9,875 bases of DNA from an uncultured Prevotellaceae bacterium (GTDB lineage Bacteria; Bacteroidota; Bacteroidia; Bacteroidales; Bacteroidaceae). Under the pieces are notes generated by a model. It was not told the origin of the DNA. It worked only from the letters and a program-made list of their open reading frames with translations, and ran no database searches. This document shows, piece after piece, positions 1 through 7,028 of the stretch. A program made the position numbers and the translations under genes. Position 1 is the first letter of the stretch. Each line of letters opens with the position of its first letter. Location of the stretch: the NCBI GenBank assembly GCA_958404085.1, contig CATXZX010000028.1, positions 1-9,875 of the forward strand. Direction: 5' to 3'.

Positions 1-722
1 CTGCAGAAGTTCGAGATTTCATAATGCTCCCAACCGCTTTCTTGTGTCCGGTCTATCAGAAAATCGAACATGGCCAGGCTTAATTCCTCGTCCGCCTCTT
101 CCACCAAGTGCTGCCGGCGCATGTTCCATAGCATCGTTTCTTCTTCGTAGATGAGCGCATAGGCCGACAGGTGGCGGACGGGTTGTTTCAGCATCGTCTC
201 CAAATCCTGTTTCCAGTCGTCGAGGCTCTGTCCCGGCAGCCCGTAGATGAGGTCGGCGCTGATGTTTTCGAAACCGTGTCTCCAGCAACGTTCGATAGCC
301 CGGCGTGCCTGGTCGGCCGAATGGCGGCGGTGCAGAAGCCGTAGCAACCGGTCGTCGAATGTCTGTATGCCGATACTGATCCGGTTGACGGGCAGCGTCC
401 GCAGTGCGCCCACATAGGCTTCGTCCAGGTCGTCTGGATTGGCTTCCAGGGTGATTTCGGCCGTTTCCGATACATCGAACAGCGAATGTGTGCATGCAAA
501 TATCCGTTCAAGCTCCTGCGGAGTCAGTTGCGAGGGAGTCCCTCCACCTATATATATAGTGTCGAGTCGGTTACCGGGTAGTTCGTTCCGGCGCAACTCC
601 ATTTCGCGGCAAAGCGCTTCGATGTATTGCCGACGGACTGTTTCGTCCTGTGTGGTGGAATAGAAGTCGCAGTAGATGCAGCGGCGTTTGCAGAAAGGTA
701 TATGGAGATAGAGCCCGGCCAT
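1..722 (-). CDS. hemW: HemW-type radical SAM heme chaperone / coproporphyrinogen oxidase-like protein, 3' end cut by the window
   Basis: The minus strand reads open without a stop from ATG at 722-720 to the window edge, giving 240 residues. It begins MAGLYLHIPFC and has the radical SAM cluster Cys11-xxx-Cys15-xx-Cys18 ending CDF. Further family motifs are GGGTPS (59-64), EANPDD (93-98), RISIGIQTF (114-122), DLIYGLPGQ (157-165) and HYEISNF (233-239). Members usually have about 375 residues, so roughly one third is missing off the left edge. The short N-terminus before the Cys cluster fits HemW rather than true HemN. HemW is thought to bind and pass on heme, using a 4Fe-4S cluster and SAM, and is not itself a proven coproporphyrinogen oxidase. 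No Shine-Dalgarno sequence precedes the start. It diverges from the elongation factor gene. The family is clear; the exact role is inferred. Confidence 0.9.
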   Translation of the reverse strand, partial: MAGLYLHIPFCKRRCIYCDFYSTTQDETVRRQYIEALCREMELRRNELPGNRLDTIYIGGGTPSQLTPQELERIFACTHSLFDVSETAEITLEANPDDLDEAYVGALRTLPVNRISIGIQTFDDRLLRLLHRRHSADQARRAIERCWRHGFENISADLIYGLPGQSLDDWKQDLETMLKQPVRHLSAYALIYEEETMLWNMRRQHLVEEADEELSLAMFDFLIDRTQESGWEHYEISNFC

Positions 723-749
723 GTCGATGTGTTTTTATGAAATTGCGTG

Positions 750-757
750 TAAAGTTA
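750..757 (-). promoter_or_regulatory. Candidate -7 element for the hemW-type gene
   Basis: On the minus strand this reads TAACTTTA, one mismatch from the Bacteroidota TAnnTTTG element, and lies 27 bp before the ATG at 722. I see no convincing -33 element about 20 bp further upstream, so this is weak. Confidence 0.3.
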
Positions 758-870
758 CGCATTTTTGCCCGAATAGCCTCAGTATGTGGCCGTTTGACTC
801 CTTTCGAGGCCTTCCGGAAACGGTGAAAATCAAGAAATATCGCCTTTTGTCGCTTTTTATCCCGCTTTTT

Positions 871-902
871 GTTGGTAATTTAATTTTTTTTCCTTATTTT
901 CG
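871..902 (+). promoter_or_regulatory. Candidate promoter of the EF-G2 gene
   Basis: GTTG at 871-874 is followed after 20 bp by TATTTTCG at 895-902, one mismatch from TAnnTTTG. Spacing and -33 form match the candidate rpsF promoter in the same window. The transcript would start near 908, leaving a leader of about 35 nt that is AT-rich and has no Shine-Dalgarno sequence. Confidence 0.5.
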
Positions 903-943
903 AAAGCGAATTGAGTGTCACACTTTTAAAAAAACAGTGAACC

Positions 944-3103
944 ATGAAAGTATATCAATCAAATGAGATCAAAAACATAGCCCTCTTAGGAAATGACGGC
1001 TCAGGTAAGACTACGTTGACGGAAGCTCTACTTTATGAAAGCGGCCAGATTAAGCGGAGAGGACGCATCACGGCTAAAAATACGGTGAGCGATTATTTCC
1101 CCGTGGAGCAGGATTACGGATATTCCGTCTTTTCGACCGTATTCCATACGGAATGGAACGGAAAGAAACTGAATATCATCGATTGTCCGGGCTCGGACGA
1201 CTTTGTCGGTGCAGCCATGACGGCACTGAACGTAACCGATACGGCCATTCTTCTGTTGAACGGACAGTATGGTCCCGAAGTCGGTACGCAGAACCATTTC
1301 CGTTATACCGAGAAACTGGGAAAACCGGTTATTTTCCTCGTCAATCAGTTGGATGACGAAAAGTGTGATTACGAAGCCATTCTGGACCAGTTGCAGAACA
1401 TCTACGGTTCCAAGGTCGTTCCGGTGCAGTATCCCATAGAGACGGGGCCTGGTTTCAATGCCTTGATCGATGTCCTGCTGATGAAAAAGTATTCGTGGGG
1501 GCCCGAGGGGGGGAAACCGACGATAGAGCCGATACCCGATGATCAGAAGGAAAAAGCCATGGCGTTGCACAAGGCGCTGGTCGAGGCGGCTGCCGAGAAC
1601 GACGAGACGTTGATGGAGAAGTTCTTCGAAACCGATGCGCTCACCGAGGACGAGATGCGCGAAGGCATCCGCAAGGGGTTGGCCATGCGTAGTATATTCC
1701 CCGTATTCTGTGTGTGTGCCGGTAAGAACATGGGCGTGGGCCGCCTGATGGAATTTTTGGGCAATGTCGTTCCGTTTGTCGACGAGATGCCGCCCGTACA
1801 CAATACGCGCGGTGTCGAGGTGAAACCGCTGAGCGACGGTCCTACATCGCTCTATTTCTTCAAGACGGGCGTGGAGCCTCACATCGGCGATGTCCAGTAT
1901 TTCAAGGTGATGAGCGGTACCGTTTGCGAGGGCGACGATCTGTCGAACGCCGACCGCGGTTCGAAGGAGCGTATGGCCCAGCTTTTTGTCTGCTCGGGTG
2001 CCAATCGTCAGAAAGTAGAGAAACTGACGGCCGGCGACATAGGCTGTACGGTGAAACTGAAAGATGTCAAGACCGGAAATACGTTGAACGGTAAAAATAC
2101 GGAGAACCGGTTTAATTTCATCAAATATCCCAATCCCAAATATTCGCGTGCGGTGCGTGCCGTAAACGAAGCCGAAACAGAGAAGATGATGGCCGTCCTG
2201 AACCGGATGCACGAGGAAGATCCGACGTGGATTGTGGAACAGAGCAAGGAACTGCGCCAGACACTGATTCACGGCCAGGGCGAATTCCACCTGCGTACCT
2301 TGAAATGGCGTCTCGAGAATAACGAGAAAATACAGATTGAATTCTATGAGCCGCGTATACCCTATCGTGAAACCATTACGAAAGCGGCCCGTGCCGATTA
2401 CCGGCACAAAAAACAGAGCGGCGGTGCCGGACAGTTCGGCGAGGTTCACCTCATCGTGGAACCTTACTACGAAGGCATGCCCGATCCGACGGTCTACAAA
2501 TTCGGCGGACAGGAGTATCGTATCAACGTAAAGGGCAAGGAAGAAGTTCAGTTGGAGTGGGGCGGCAAACTGGTGTTCATCAATTCGGTTGTCGGTGGTG
2601 CCATCGATGCCCGTTTCATGCCGGCCATTCTGAAAGGTGTCATGAGCCGTATGGAACGCGGGCCGCTGACGGGGTCTTATGCACGCGACGTACGGGTTAT
2701 CGTGTACGACGGAAAGATGCACCCCGTCGATTCGAACGAACTCTCCTTCATGTTGGCGGGACGCAATGCGTTCAGTCAGGCTTTTAAAGAGGCCGGTCCT
2801 AAAATTCTGGAACCCATCTACGATGTGGAAGTCTTTGTTCCGAGCGATAAGATGGGTGATGTGATGAGCGACCTGCAGGGACGCCGTGGCATGATAATCG
2901 GTATGAGTTCTGAGAACGGGTATGAGAAACTTCAGGCAAAAGTACCTTTGAAAGAAATGTCCAATTATTCCACGTCACTCAGTTCGTTGACCGGTGGGCG
3001 TGCGTCGTTTATTATGAACTTTGCCAGCTACGAACTGGTTCCGGGCGATGTTCAGGAACGCCTGATTAAGACCTTTGAGGCCACGGAGGCCGACGAGGCA
3101 TAA
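944..3103 (+). CDS. fusA2: Elongation factor G paralogue (EF-G2 type) with altered GTPase motifs
   Basis: A full-length EF-G-like protein of 719 residues. Domain order is G domain (about 8-285), beta-barrel domain II (about 295-390), domain III (about 405-480), domain IV (about 485-605, with GGAGQFG at 493-499 and tip loop HPVDSNE at 593-599) and domain V (about 620-705, with GDVMSDL and GRRGM). The P-loop GNDGSGKTT (16-24) is intact. Other GTPase motifs are not canonical: G3 is DCPGSDD (80-86) where EF-G has DTPGHVD, so the catalytic His is Ser84; G4 is NQLD (134-137) instead of NKMD; the switch I RGITI motif reads YGYSV (58-62); G5 Gly-Ser-Ala is replaced by Val-Cys-Ala (257-259). Family knowledge: an EF-G2 of Bacteroides thetaiotaomicron is reported to support translocation without GTP hydrolysis during carbon starvation and gut colonisation. 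This gene is probably its orthologue and not the housekeeping fusA. It is monocistronic, with its own promoter and terminator, and has no Shine-Dalgarno sequence. Confidence 0.9.
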   Translation: MKVYQSNEIKNIALLGNDGSGKTTLTEALLYESGQIKRRGRITAKNTVSDYFPVEQDYGYSVFSTVFHTEWNGKKLNIIDCPGSDDFVGAAMTALNVTDTAILLLNGQYGPEVGTQNHFRYTEKLGKPVIFLVNQLDDEKCDYEAILDQLQNIYGSKVVPVQYPIETGPGFNALIDVLLMKKYSWGPEGGKPTIEPIPDDQKEKAMALHKALVEAAAENDETLMEKFFETDALTEDEMREGIRKGLAMRSIFPVFCVCAGKNMGVGRLMEFLGNVVPFVDEMPPVHNTRGVEVKPLSDGPTSLYFFKTGVEPHIGDVQYFKVMSGTVCEGDDLSNADRGSKERMAQLFVCSGANRQKVEKLTAGDIGCTVKLKDVKTGNTLNGKNTENRFNFIKYPNPKYSRAVRAVNEAETEKMMAVLNRMHEEDPTWIVEQSKELRQTLIHGQGEFHLRTLKWRLENNEKIQIEFYEPRIPYRETITKAARADYRHKKQSGGAGQFGEVHLIVEPYYEGMPDPTVYKFGGQEYRINVKGKEEVQLEWGGKLVFINSVVGGAIDARFMPAILKGVMSRMERGPLTGSYARDVRVIVYDGKMHPVDSNELSFMLAGRNAFSQAFKEAGPKILEPIYDVEVFVPSDKMGDVMSDLQGRRGMIIGMSSENGYEKLQAKVPLKEMSNYSTSLSSLTGGRASFIMNFASYELVPGDVQERLIKTFEATEADEA

Positions 3104-3142
3104 AAGAAGGCCCGAAATACGAAATAGGACAGAGATAAAATG

Positions 3143-3184
3143 AATCGGGAGGGATCTGGCAGGCAGGTCTCTCCCGATTTTTTT
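3143..3184 (+). terminator. Rho-independent terminator of the EF-G2 gene
   Basis: A 12-bp stem pairs 3143-3154 with 3168-3179, with one G-T pair and a 13-nt loop. A run of seven T (3178-3184) starts at the base of the stem. It lies 40 bp after the EF-G2 stop codon. Confidence 0.85.
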
Positions 3185-3508
3185 GGCGTTTTCCGGTATG
3201 AATGGAAATCTGCGTCCAAACTTGTTGGGATTTTTGGCCTCCGGGGAGGGTATATGGCTTCGGTAGATAGTATCGGAGGAACGGGAGGTGCGAATAGAGG
3301 GAGGAGAGACCGAATGGCTGTTGTTGTGTTAAATGTTTTCTCCGGTTTAACGAAAACTTACGGAGTCATTATAACTGTTTTGTATTGTATTTCATATCCT
3401 TTTGGTTAGTTTAAAATCTTGGATGAGTTTGTATATTTATTATTTTGTCAACTATAAATCGAAAAAGGCTTAATTAATATAAAACCGCGAAAGATGTGTT
3501 TTTCCCTG
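3185..3508. other. Intergenic stretch with no gene recognised
   Basis: About 320 bp between the EF-G2 terminator and the rprX promoter. The left half is purine-rich on the plus strand (for example GAGGGAGGAGAG near 3297-3308) and the right half, from about 3400, is AT-rich. An 89-codon open frame (3140-3409) runs through it but includes the terminator and resembles nothing known to me, so I do not call it. I see no tRNA, no clear hairpin and no repeat. A small RNA or a long regulatory region cannot be excluded. Confidence 0.5.
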
Positions 3509-3540
3509 TTCGGGTAAATATATCGCAATTACTATATTTG
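3509..3540 (+). promoter_or_regulatory. Promoter of rprX, abutting the start codon
   Basis: TATATTTG at 3533-3540 is a perfect TAnnTTTG -7 element. TTCG at 3509-3512 sits 20 bp upstream as a one-mismatch -33 element. The last base of the -7 element is only 4 bp before the rprX ATG at 3545, so transcription would begin at or very near the start codon. Confidence 0.65.
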
Positions 3541-3544
3541 CGAT

Positions 3545-5104
3545 ATGAAAAAGTCAACGATTTGGATTATTTCGATTGTGATGGGCATTTCGTTTTTGGC
3601 CTTGCTTTATTTGCAGATCGGCTATTTCGAAGAAGTCATCAAAATGCGTGAGGAACAGTTCAGCGAAACGGTAACTCGCAGTCTGTATCAAGTATCCCGC
3701 AACCTGGAATTGGCTGAAACATTCCGTGGTCTGGAACAGGATGTGCGATCTTCCGAATCGTTTCGTGAACTGACGGAGGAACGTAAGACTGATTTTTCCA
3801 ATAACGGAAACCTGAATTCCTCGGTACATGGCGGATTGACGAATGGCGACGATTCGCTTTATTATAAATACGGACTTTTACCTATGAACATCGGTTCATT
3901 GTCGCTTTCGGGGGGACTTTCGTTGAACGAAAAGACAAAAGGATCCATCTCCAAAGCCTCCAGTGCTATGCGCGAGGTGGTCCGTAACCGATACATCTAC
4001 CAGAAAGCGCTGTTGGACGAGGTTGTCATCTCGTTGCTCTATACGGCGAGCGACAAGACATTGGCCGAGCGCATCAATTTCAAGCAGTTGGACCAGTATC
4101 TGAAGACAGAACTCGTGAACAACGGCATAGAAATGTCCTATCATTTCCGCGTGGCCACCCGCGACGGGCGTGTCATCTACAAATGCCCCGATTACGAGGA
4201 ACGCGGCGAGAATAACGCTTATTCGCAGGTGTTGTTTCCGAACGACCCTCCTTCTAAAATGGGGGTCATGTGGATTCACTTTCCCGACCGCAGCGACTAT
4301 ATTTTCAGCAGCGTACGCTTCATGATACCTGCTATCATCTTTACATTCGTGCTGTTGATAACCTTTGTGTTTACTATCTACATCATATTCAGACAGAAAC
4401 GCCTGACGGAGATAAAGAACGACTTCATCAACAACATGACCCACGAGTTCAAGACCCCGATCTCTACCATCTCGCTGGCTGCCCAGATGCTTAAAGACCC
4501 CAGCGTAGGCAAGAGCGAAGCCATGTTCACACACATTTCGGGTGTCATTGTGGACGAGACGAAGCGTCTGCGCTTTCAGGTGGAAAAAGTATTGCAGATG
4601 TCCATGTTCGACCGGCAGAAAGCCATTTTCAAAAAGAAGGAACACGATGCCAATGCGCTGATAGCCGACGTTATCAATACGTTTGCGCTGAAAGTCGATA
4701 AATATGGCGGACACATCACCTCGTCGCTGGATGCACAGGATGCCATAGTCTTTGTCGACGAGATGCACTTCACGAACGTGATATTCAACCTGATGGACAA
4801 TGCGGTGAAGTATAAGCGGCCGGATGTCGACCTGAAATTGGATGTACGTACGTGGAATGAAGGCGACAAACTCCATATTTCGATAGAAGACAACGGCATC
4901 GGTATCCGTAAGGAAAATCTGAAGAAAATATTCGATAAGTTCTATCGCGTACATACCGGAAATCTTCACGATGTAAAGGGATTCGGATTGGGACTGGCTT
5001 ATGTGAAGAATATTATACAGATTCACAAAGGAACGATCAGTGCCGAGAGTGAATTCGGAGAGGGAACAAAATTTATAATAACACTACCAATAATTAAAGA
5101 GTAA
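3545..5104 (+). CDS. rprX: Membrane sensor histidine kinase, RprX-like
   Basis: A 519-residue sensor kinase. TM1 is about 5-27, an extracytoplasmic sensor region follows (about 28-257), and TM2 is about 259-282. No HAMP domain is evident. The HisKA domain has phosphoacceptor His300 in NMTHEFKTP. The ATPase domain has the N box around NLMDNA (415-420), G1 DNGIGI (449-454), an F box around FDKFYR (463-468) and G2 GFGLGL (479-484), so all catalytic motifs are present. The N-terminus MKKSTIWI and overall architecture recall RprX of Bacteroides fragilis, whose gene pairs with rprY; that assignment is from memory. It presumably autophosphorylates at His300 and passes the phosphate to the regulator encoded 4 bp downstream. 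The signal is unknown. The ATG at 3545 is chosen because Met14, the next candidate, would cut off half of TM1. Confidence 0.88.
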   Translation: MKKSTIWIISIVMGISFLALLYLQIGYFEEVIKMREEQFSETVTRSLYQVSRNLELAETFRGLEQDVRSSESFRELTEERKTDFSNNGNLNSSVHGGLTNGDDSLYYKYGLLPMNIGSLSLSGGLSLNEKTKGSISKASSAMREVVRNRYIYQKALLDEVVISLLYTASDKTLAERINFKQLDQYLKTELVNNGIEMSYHFRVATRDGRVIYKCPDYEERGENNAYSQVLFPNDPPSKMGVMWIHFPDRSDYIFSSVRFMIPAIIFTFVLLITFVFTIYIIFRQKRLTEIKNDFINNMTHEFKTPISTISLAAQMLKDPSVGKSEAMFTHISGVIVDETKRLRFQVEKVLQMSMFDRQKAIFKKKEHDANALIADVINTFALKVDKYGGHITSSLDAQDAIVFVDEMHFTNVIFNLMDNAVKYKRPDVDLKLDVRTWNEGDKLHISIEDNGIGIRKENLKKIFDKFYRVHTGNLHDVKGFGLGLAYVKNIIQIHKGTISAESEFGEGTKFIITLPIIKE

Positions 5105-5108
5105 AGCT

Positions 5109-5810
5109 ATGGATCAAAATTTGCACATTTTGCTGTGCGAGGACGACGAAAACCTCGGCATGCTGTTGAGAGAGTATTTACAAGCCAAGGGATATGTAAC
5201 CGAACTTTGCCCTGATGGTGAGGCCGGATACAAGGCTTTTCTAAAGAACAAATTCGATATGTGCGTGTTGGATGTAATGATGCCGAAAAAAGACGGCTTC
5301 AGTCTGGCCCAGGATATTCGTCAGGCCAACTCCGAGATACCTATCATATTTCTGACGGCCAAGACGCTGAAAGAGGATATTCTGGAAGGTTTCAAAATCG
5401 GTGCGGACGATTATATCACGAAACCCTTCTCTATGGAGGAACTGACTTTCCGTATCGAAGCCATTCTGCGTCGCGTACGTGGAAAGAAGAGCCGCGAGAG
5501 TACTACCTATAAAATCGGCAGCTTCACGTTCGATACGCAGAAACAAGTTCTTTCGCGTGGCGACAAACAGACTAAGTTGACGACGAAGGAAAGCGAGCTG
5601 TTGGGATTGCTTTGTGCGCATGCCAACGAAATTCTCCAGCGCGATTTTGCCCTGAAGACTATCTGGATCGATGACAATTACTTCAATGCGCGCAGCATGG
5701 ACGTTTACATTACCAAACTCCGCAAACACCTGAAGGATGATGAGAATGTCGAAATCATCAACATCCACGGTAAGGGATATAAATTGATTATTCCGGAAGA
5801 ACAGCACTGA
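5109..5810 (+). CDS. rprY: OmpR/PhoB-family response regulator, RprY-like
   Basis: A 233-residue two-domain regulator. The receiver domain (about 5-120) has the acidic pocket Glu11-Asp12-Asp13, phosphoacceptor Asp55 in VLDVMMP, Thr83 in FLTAK and Lys105 in TKPFS. The winged-helix DNA-binding domain (about 130-230) ends with the typical RGKGYKLI-like segment, here HGKGYKLI. It starts 4 bp after the rprX stop, so the two are co-transcribed and almost certainly cognate. A short AAAGAG at 5096-5101 is at best a weak ribosome site. RprY homologues in Bacteroides and Porphyromonas have been linked to stress and redox responses; target genes here are unknown. A terminator follows closely. Confidence 0.9.
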   Translation: MDQNLHILLCEDDENLGMLLREYLQAKGYVTELCPDGEAGYKAFLKNKFDMCVLDVMMPKKDGFSLAQDIRQANSEIPIIFLTAKTLKEDILEGFKIGADDYITKPFSMEELTFRIEAILRRVRGKKSRESTTYKIGSFTFDTQKQVLSRGDKQTKLTTKESELLGLLCAHANEILQRDFALKTIWIDDNYFNARSMDVYITKLRKHLKDDENVEIINIHGKGYKLIIPEEQH

Positions 5811-5834
5811 TGCTTTTCGGATAAGACCGGTTAT

Positions 5835-5881
5835 CGAAACTCCGCCTGTTGCTTTTGCACGGCGGAGTTTCGTTCGTTTTT
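5835..5881 (+). terminator. Rho-independent terminator of rprXY
   Basis: A perfect 12-bp stem pairs 5835-5846 (CGAAACTCCGCC) with 5861-5872. The loop is 14 nt and is followed by TTCGTTTTT (5873-5881). It lies 24 bp after the rprY stop. Confidence 0.85.
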
Positions 5882-5882
5882 G

Positions 5883-5943
5883 ACGGACCTCCCAGCTATT
5901 TCAGAAAAGCAGGCCGCTTTTCTGAAATAGCTGGGAGGTCCGT
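5883..5943. repeat. Perfect 28-bp inverted repeat with 5-nt spacer between convergent genes
   Basis: Arms 5883-5910 and 5916-5943 are exactly reverse complementary; the spacer is AGGCC (5911-5915). It begins one base after the T-run of the rprXY terminator and ends 37 bp before the marR stop codon. Neither side has a T-run in the right place, so it is not a standard intrinsic terminator in either direction. Transcribed from either strand it would form a very stable hairpin, perhaps a 3'-end barrier or RNase III substrate for the marR mRNA. A miniature mobile repeat is also possible, though I see no clear target-site duplication. Confidence 0.9.
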
Positions 5944-5980
5944 TGGTTTGCAAACCCCTGCGTCGCTGTTTGCAGGTCGC

Positions 5981-6469
5981 TTAGGCTTCGGTTTTCTCCC
6001 GAGGTTTTTTGGTCGAGGAATAAGCAGGTTCTTTGGTGTTGTTGAAAATTTTTCTCAGTACTTCCTGGCTTATTTTCAGTTCCTCGATGCCGAGTCCGCG
6101 TAAGGATTCCTTCAGCGTTTTGATGGCTATGTGTTGCGATTTTTCCTTCATCTCGCGTCCGGTACGCGTCAGGTATACCTGGTTGATGCGCCGGTCTTCT
6201 TTGTTGGCGGTCCGCACAACCATGTTGGCGCGCTCCATGGAGTCTATCAGGCGCGTCATGCCCGGTTTGTCTTTGTATGTGGCGTTGCACAAGTGCTGTT
6301 GCGTGATGCCGTCTTTCTCCGAAAGGTAGAGCAGGACGGTCCATTGTTCCGGCGTGATGTTGAGTCCGGCGTGATGAAAGTTGTGTGTAAGTTTACGATT
6401 GATGGCGGCAGAAACTTTTCCGTTCAGTATGGCGAAAATAAGTCGGATATCAATGTCTAATAATTCCAT
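5981..6469 (-). CDS. MarR-family transcriptional regulator
   Basis: A 162-residue protein beginning MELLDIDIRLIFAIL. The winged helix-turn-helix covers roughly residues 35-105: the segment ITPEQWTVLLYL, a recognition helix around KPGMTRLIDSME, and the wing NKEDRRINQVYLT with its typical D-R-R. Flanking helices would form the dimer interface. The C-terminus is unusually basic and hydrophilic (KKPREKTEA). The frame is open upstream to a TTG at 6499, but that codon overlaps the -7 promoter element, so ATG 6469 is the likely start. Ligand and targets are unknown; no efflux pump or oxidase gene adjoins it. It diverges from the ribosomal protein operon and converges on rprXY. Confidence 0.9.
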   Translation of the reverse strand: MELLDIDIRLIFAILNGKVSAAINRKLTHNFHHAGLNITPEQWTVLLYLSEKDGITQQHLCNATYKDKPGMTRLIDSMERANMVVRTANKEDRRINQVYLTRTGREMKEKSQHIAIKTLKESLRGLGIEELKISQEVLRKIFNNTKEPAYSSTKKPREKTEA

Positions 6470-6496
6470 TGCGGTTGCTGTTTCATCTGTTTTCCA

Positions 6497-6528
6497 CAAA
6501 AGTACTTAAAAAAACGCAGCGAAAGAAA
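6497..6528 (-). promoter_or_regulatory. Promoter of the marR-family gene
   Basis: On the minus strand TACTTTTG (6504-6497) matches TAnnTTTG perfectly. TTTC (6528-6525) lies 20 bp upstream as a one-mismatch -33 element. Transcription would start around 6491, giving a leader of about 20 nt before the ATG at 6469. Confidence 0.65.
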
Positions 6529-6606
6529 TGAACGGTTCTAAAAACGGGAACGCACGCTTTTCTTGCTTCGGTTTTAGCCGGTTGTGACCAAAAAAAGACT
6601 TTTTTG

Positions 6607-6638
6607 GTTGTTCGGATGATGAAAAAGTGGTATCTTTG
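6607..6638 (+). promoter_or_regulatory. Promoter of the rpsF-rpsR-rplI operon
   Basis: TATCTTTG at 6631-6638 is a perfect TAnnTTTG -7 element, and GTTG at 6607-6610 lies exactly 20 bp upstream as the -33 element. A TTTG at 6603-6606 is an alternative with longer spacing. The leader would be about 40 nt, AT-rich and without a Shine-Dalgarno sequence. Confidence 0.75.
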
Positions 6639-6683
6639 CGCCGAATTTTAAAAACAACCAATTATTAATCAAATAACGTGTTT

Positions 6684-7025
6684 ATGAATCAGTACGAAAC
6701 CGTTTTCATTTTAACTCCCGTTTTATCTGATGCACAGATGAAGGAAGCGGTCGAAAAATTCAAAAATGTGCTTGTTGCCGAAGGCGCCGAGCTCATTAAT
6801 GAAGAGAGCTGGGGCCTGAAGAAACTGGCTTATCCGATCGAGAAAAAGTCTACCGGATTCTATCAGCTGATAGAGTTTAAGGGTGCGCCGACCGTAGTCG
6901 ACAAACTCGAGGTCGCATTCCGTCGCGATGAGCGTGTTATCCGTTTCCTGACGGTTAAGATGGAGAAGTATGCTGCACAGTATGCAGAGAAACGTAGAAA
7001 CAACAAAACTAAAAAGGAGGATTAA
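6684..7025 (+). CDS. rpsF: 30S ribosomal protein S6 (bS6)
   Basis: A 113-residue S6 protein starting MNQYETVFILTPVLSD. Family segments include WGLKKLAYPIEKK and FRRDERVIRFLTVKME, followed by a charged C-terminal tail (EKRRNNKTKKED). S6 dimerises with S18 on the 30S platform. An in-frame GTG two codons upstream (6678) is possible, but the ATG at 6684 gives the usual N-terminus. It is the first gene of the operon and is the only one of the three without a Shine-Dalgarno sequence; its last codons contain the one for rpsR. Confidence 0.96.
   Translation: MNQYETVFILTPVLSDAQMKEAVEKFKNVLVAEGAELINEESWGLKKLAYPIEKKSTGFYQLIEFKGAPTVVDKLEVAFRRDERVIRFLTVKMEKYAAQYAEKRRNNKTKKED
7013..7020 (+). promoter_or_regulatory. 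Strong Shine-Dalgarno sequence for rpsR
   Basis: AAAGGAGG, fully complementary to the conserved 16S anti-Shine-Dalgarno core, lies 8 nt before the rpsR ATG (7029) inside the last codons of rpsF. Such sites are scarce in this window. Confidence 0.8.
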
Positions 7026-7028
7026 TTT

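Noticed and set aside
918..926. GTGTCACAC before the EF-G2 gene as a possible CRP-family operator
   Set aside because: Too short and only partly palindromic; without the known site of the relevant regulator it cannot be supported.
721..966. Plus-strand open frame of 81 codons in the hemW/EF-G2 intergenic region
   Set aside because: It spans the predicted promoters and overlaps the EF-G2 start; composition is that of AT-rich intergenic DNA.
1028..2722. Antisense open frame of 564 codons across the EF-G2 gene
   Set aside because: It mirrors the codon pattern of the sense gene, has no protein family resemblance, and the sense frame is an unmistakable EF-G with full domain order.
3140..3409. 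Plus-strand open frame of 89 codons after the EF-G2 gene
   Set aside because: It starts inside the EF-G2 terminator hairpin region, includes the T-run, shows low-complexity Gly/Arg stretches and matches no family I know.
3896..5026. Antisense open frame of 376 codons across rprX
   Set aside because: Same reason: a shadow of a strongly supported kinase gene, without recognisable motifs or a promoter of its own.
5947..5974. Weak inverted repeat GCAAAC ... GTTTGC just after the marR stop
   Set aside because: Only a 6-bp stem with a 12-nt loop and no T-run on the minus strand; not enough to call a terminator.
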